A stretch of DNA of 64,000 nt from Cadophora sp. MPI-SDFR-AT-0126 (taxonomy: Eukaryota > Ascomycota > Leotiomycetes > Helotiales > Ploettnerulaceae): NCBI GenBank assembly GCA_020747065.1, contig JAGMVK010000009.1, forward strand, positions 2,170,001-2,234,000, read 5' to 3'. Numbering within the stretch: position 1 is the stretch's first letter; every line of letters starts with the position of its first letter. Made by a program: the position numbers and the translations under genes. The notes beneath the pieces are model-generated. The model was not told where the DNA came from and made no database searches. It was given only the letters and a program-made list of their open reading frames with translations. This document shows, in pieces, positions 61,045 through 64,000 of this stretch.

Positions 61045-61897
61045 CGTCAATATTGCGATCGTGATTTTAAGAAGGTAAATACATTGGTTTATGGTGGCTT
61101 CACTTAAGTGCGGGGTAATTTGTATCCCTGAGCCTCGCTTAAATACGTTAGAATCATGATAAAGACAAACAACAACGAATTAAATATCTAAAGAACAGGC
61201 GTAAACATGAGAAAAGATAATGAGAGGAGGATCTTATTTTAATAAAAATTAAATGCTTTACTTTTTGATATAAAATGAAGATAATGAGATGACAAGTCTA
61301 CTTAGTCTTCGCTATGAAACCCCTTTTCGAAACACGGAAGCATTGCAGACTATTTACCCTTTGTTCATTGCGGCTGTATAACCCATTTCATTCAAAGTGT
61401 TATTGAGTCTGTTTGCGATATGAAATAAGAAGGACTTGTTCCATGGATGAAGCTTGTTTTATTCGTCCTTATGAGTAAGTGATGTAGTTATGCCAAATTA
61501 TTATTGGCATTCTCTAGCGAAACACAAAGATTGAGACAGCAGCTGCCATGAATTAGCCTGTCTGGTTCGTGACTAAGCGAAGAGTCATCGTTGGTAAGAC
61601 TTCGACCATAAGGGGAAGTGGCAGCAAGGGAAGCTCAAAAGAGGAGATGAAAGGCTCAAGGAACGAAGAATTCAACTTCTTACGGCACAATGTACAGACA
61701 CAGAATCCCATGTCTGTTAATGTTGTCTTGCTTGAGGCAGTGAGGGGCGGGCGAGGCGCGGGCGTAAAGTATTGTCAGGTCAGAAAAACTTCAGTGCGCT
61801 CAAAGTGGTATGATTCGTAAGTTGCATATCAGAATGAGCGGTTAAGAATGGAAGCATGTCTTAAACTCATTCCTCAATCATGAGAAGTAGTAACTGC
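61045..61897. other. Intergenic, AT-rich
   Basis: Promoter side of the folylpolyglutamate synthase gene. One 83-codon frame (61569-61820) without features. No gene assigned. Confidence 0.5.
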
Positions 61898-62970
61898 TTA
61901 CATTGGATGCTCAATAACAACCTTCTGCATGCTAGCTAATCCACCACAAACCCTTTGAATCTCCGGAATAGCAGCCTCAGCACCCCGTACGACTTTGACA
62001 TTAGGGAACTTAACACATTTATCCGTACTCTCCACAAACCAATCCATGACCTTTCTCACTCTGGCAGGGAATCCTGGATCCTGAGGGAAGCCCATCGAAG
62101 ACAAATTGCCCTCCGGTCGATAGCTTTGGGCCATCTCAAAGCCTGGGTCCGAAGGTACGGGCACCGTGCTTGTCAGTCTAAGAGTTGCTGTGCCTGGGGA
62201 GCATGGTTGTCGGGAGAGCCAGGGAGAGCTGGTTCTGATATCTTCGGCTGGTGGGTAAGCCCCAATGCTGACGGTATCGAAAACTGTGAAGAGTGCGGTT
62301 CCCAGCTTCTTAGTCGCTGCGTGAATTTCATCGACCAATGTAGGGCTCTTGTAGTCGAAGCACTGAGAGACACCGAGACCTAGGAGCGCCGCATGGTTCT
62401 TGGTGGAGGCGGTCGCGAAGATGGGAGAGAACCCAGCTGCTTTGGCAACTTGGATAGCTGCAATGCCGACACTGCTCGCTCCGCCCCAGAAGAGAATCGC
62501 TGTGCCTGTTGCATCATCGCCGCTGATACCTGCGGCTGGAAATCCGAACCCCAGACAGTTGAAGATACCATCGATAGCCGTGTGCAGTACCAGTGGCGTA
62601 ACAGCAGCGTCTTTCAGATGCAATCCTGAAGGGACCTTGAAGAAGGTTCTAGTGTCCGCAATGGCGAAGTCCTGGTGTGCTCCGAGAGAGGATGGCCTTG
62701 CGTGTCCAGGTCTGGTCATCCCGAAGACTTCGTCACCTGGTTTGAAAGGCGACGATGAGCCGGCCTCATGACGGTGCCTGAAAATTCAAAACCAGTGACA
62801 TAGGAGTGCATGCCGAAGAAGAAAAACTTCAGGTCACACATGTTGATGCCGGAGTAGGTGACCTTGACGAGAGCTTGTGAATCATCTGGCTTATAGGTCT
62901 CGTTGACCTCTTTGACTATGAGTTGGCCGTCTGCATTTGGGTAGATTGATTTGCTGGTCGGGTTAGACAT
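61898..62970 (-). pseudogene. MDR-superfamily reductase (zinc-less, enoyl-reductase-like) with a frameshift
   Basis: An ATG at 62970 (MSNPTSKSIYPNADGQ) leads through ALVKVTYSGINMCDLKF and GFEFSGTVM, the GroES-like N-domain, in one frame up to about 62767. From there the coding sense continues in the next frame with SPFKPGDEVFGM, the Rossmann segment AILFWGGASSVGIAAIQVAK, HAALLGLGVSQCFDYKSP and FTVFDTVSIGAYPP, to the stop at 61898. No intron fits, so one base appears to be missing near 62767. Zinc-ligand cysteines are absent, as in fungal trans-enoyl or quinone reductase-like MDRs often found with secondary-metabolite genes. Either a pseudogene or a sequence error; otherwise the domain order and length (about 357 codons) are normal. 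Confidence 0.7.
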
Positions 62971-64000
62971 GATGTCGCAGATGCTGGCGAATATGGCAAG
63001 GATTTGGTAGTTGAGTGTAGTTGAATGTAAAACAATGACTTACTGTGAAGATACTGAACCCATATACTTAAGTTAATGTGGGAGCCGCTACAACACTGAT
63101 GGAGGAGTAAACGGCCCAGCAAGTTTTGACTCCGTCCGAATATCAAGACAATTGTGCATTGAAAGTCCAGTTATTCCTAACTCCTGTACACATTACCTCG
63201 GTCTGATACAGTGACGATTTGAAGATATACGGCGGAATCAATGTCGGAATGAATATCGCACCGTCATGCCCTCTATTTACTCCGTTAGTCTCGACTGATA
63301 ACCTCCGCTCCGCTCCCATTCCAGCCTGTCTCAAACTACACTTACTGAGCCGACTGGGATACGTCCTCATCAGTACGCTCGGCATCACCAAAATTGCTCT
63401 CGGACCAATTGAGGTGTTCCCGTTGCGTGTCTTGAAAATTTAATTCAACCCAGTATGGTGCAACTGTTGCCCGGCCACGGAAAAATTAAACGAGAATTGT
63501 CGTGGCCCAGAGATAAGCAAGTCGCGAAGAAGCGAGTCCGGCACCTTTGAACGAGCGACCTTACTTGGCGCCAGACGCCATGACTTGCTGTTCTCGACTT
63601 TAGGATGTTGAGCTGAGGACGGAGCTACCACTTCACAGAATTTCCTTCGTCATCTAGATGACAATGTCGGATGATGCATACGAGGCAATTCAAGAGACGT
63701 CGAAGTCAGTTTCGAATGTGCCCAGATGATCGCAACAGGGTAGTGAAATGTGAGAGTGAACAATTCGGAATAGAGAAGCGACTAGGATCTGACGAACGAC
63801 AGTCGCATGAATTGCTTCATAGAGAGAGGGAAGAGGGGAGTGGGGCAGATTTCTGAGATTCTAAGCCTTGTCCTTTTGATATCGGATGAGGATAACGGAA
63901 TGAGAAGTCTGCAAGGCTTCTTACAGTGAGCCTCTGGTCGAAAGCACCCCCTTCCATTCTGCACCGTAGCCGTTCAACTTGGAAATTATGAGGAATGAGG
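62971..64000. other. Right edge, no gene established
   Basis: About 1 kb upstream of the MDR gene. Short open frames on both strands without recognisable content. Confidence 0.5.

Noticed and set aside
1..64000. CRISPR arrays, bacterial operons, integrons
   Set aside because: Intron-rich fungal DNA; no spaced repeats or prokaryotic signals were seen.

Overview
The window looks like nuclear DNA of a filamentous ascomycete (Pezizomycotina). The genes are split by many short introns of about 45-140 bp with GT..AG ends and CTAAC/CTGAC-type branch sites. The families are typical of the group: a secreted DPP-V-type peptidase, an allantoate-permease-type MFS carrier, a Cdc25/NimT phosphatase, and HET, NACHT and patatin domains. 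I cannot name the species.

Layout, left to right. 1-4279 (+): the 3' part of a very large DUF3638/DUF3645 P-loop protein, cut by the window edge. 4971-6768 (+): MFS permease. 7103-7662 (-): small helical protein. 8644-9833 (-): a stop-interrupted short ORF and a 61-aa charged protein. 11231-11866 (+): protein with an ExoX-C-like motif. 12445-13893 (-): yeast-type zinc alcohol dehydrogenase. 15283-17204 (-): CAX-like cation/H+ exchanger. 18877-24446 (+): a patatin-NACHT-HET fusion, the most striking gene here. 25329-26347 (-) and 26820-27981 (+): prohibitin-2 and the CstF-64/Rna15 homologue, divergent from one 472-bp promoter. 29338-31779 (+): secreted S9 dipeptidyl-peptidase. 32254-33148 (-): NAD(P)-binding epimerase-like protein. 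36893-38719 (-): Cdc25-type phosphatase. About 8.7 kb without a supportable protein gene follows.

The 47.4-52.0 kb interval holds a small U6 snRNA family: an intronless divergent U6 (47409-47510), a U6 gene interrupted by a spliceosomal-type intron (51038-51190), and a dead U6 copy (51327-51740) split by a 269-bp inverted-repeat element flanked by TA. From 53.9 to 59.3 kb lie two lineage-specific nuclear-looking proteins and a decayed gene relic. At the right end are folylpolyglutamate synthase (59421-61044, -) and a frameshifted zinc-less MDR reductase (61898-62970, -).

Most genes are housekeeping or transport functions with no shared pathway and no operon logic. The accessory signal is concentrated in the patatin-NACHT-HET gene (a fungal NLR-like architecture) and in the repeat- and pseudogene-rich 47-63 kb half. 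Exon coordinates were worked out by eye from reading frames and splice consensus; every model with several introns was checked for a frame that closes on a whole number of codons.
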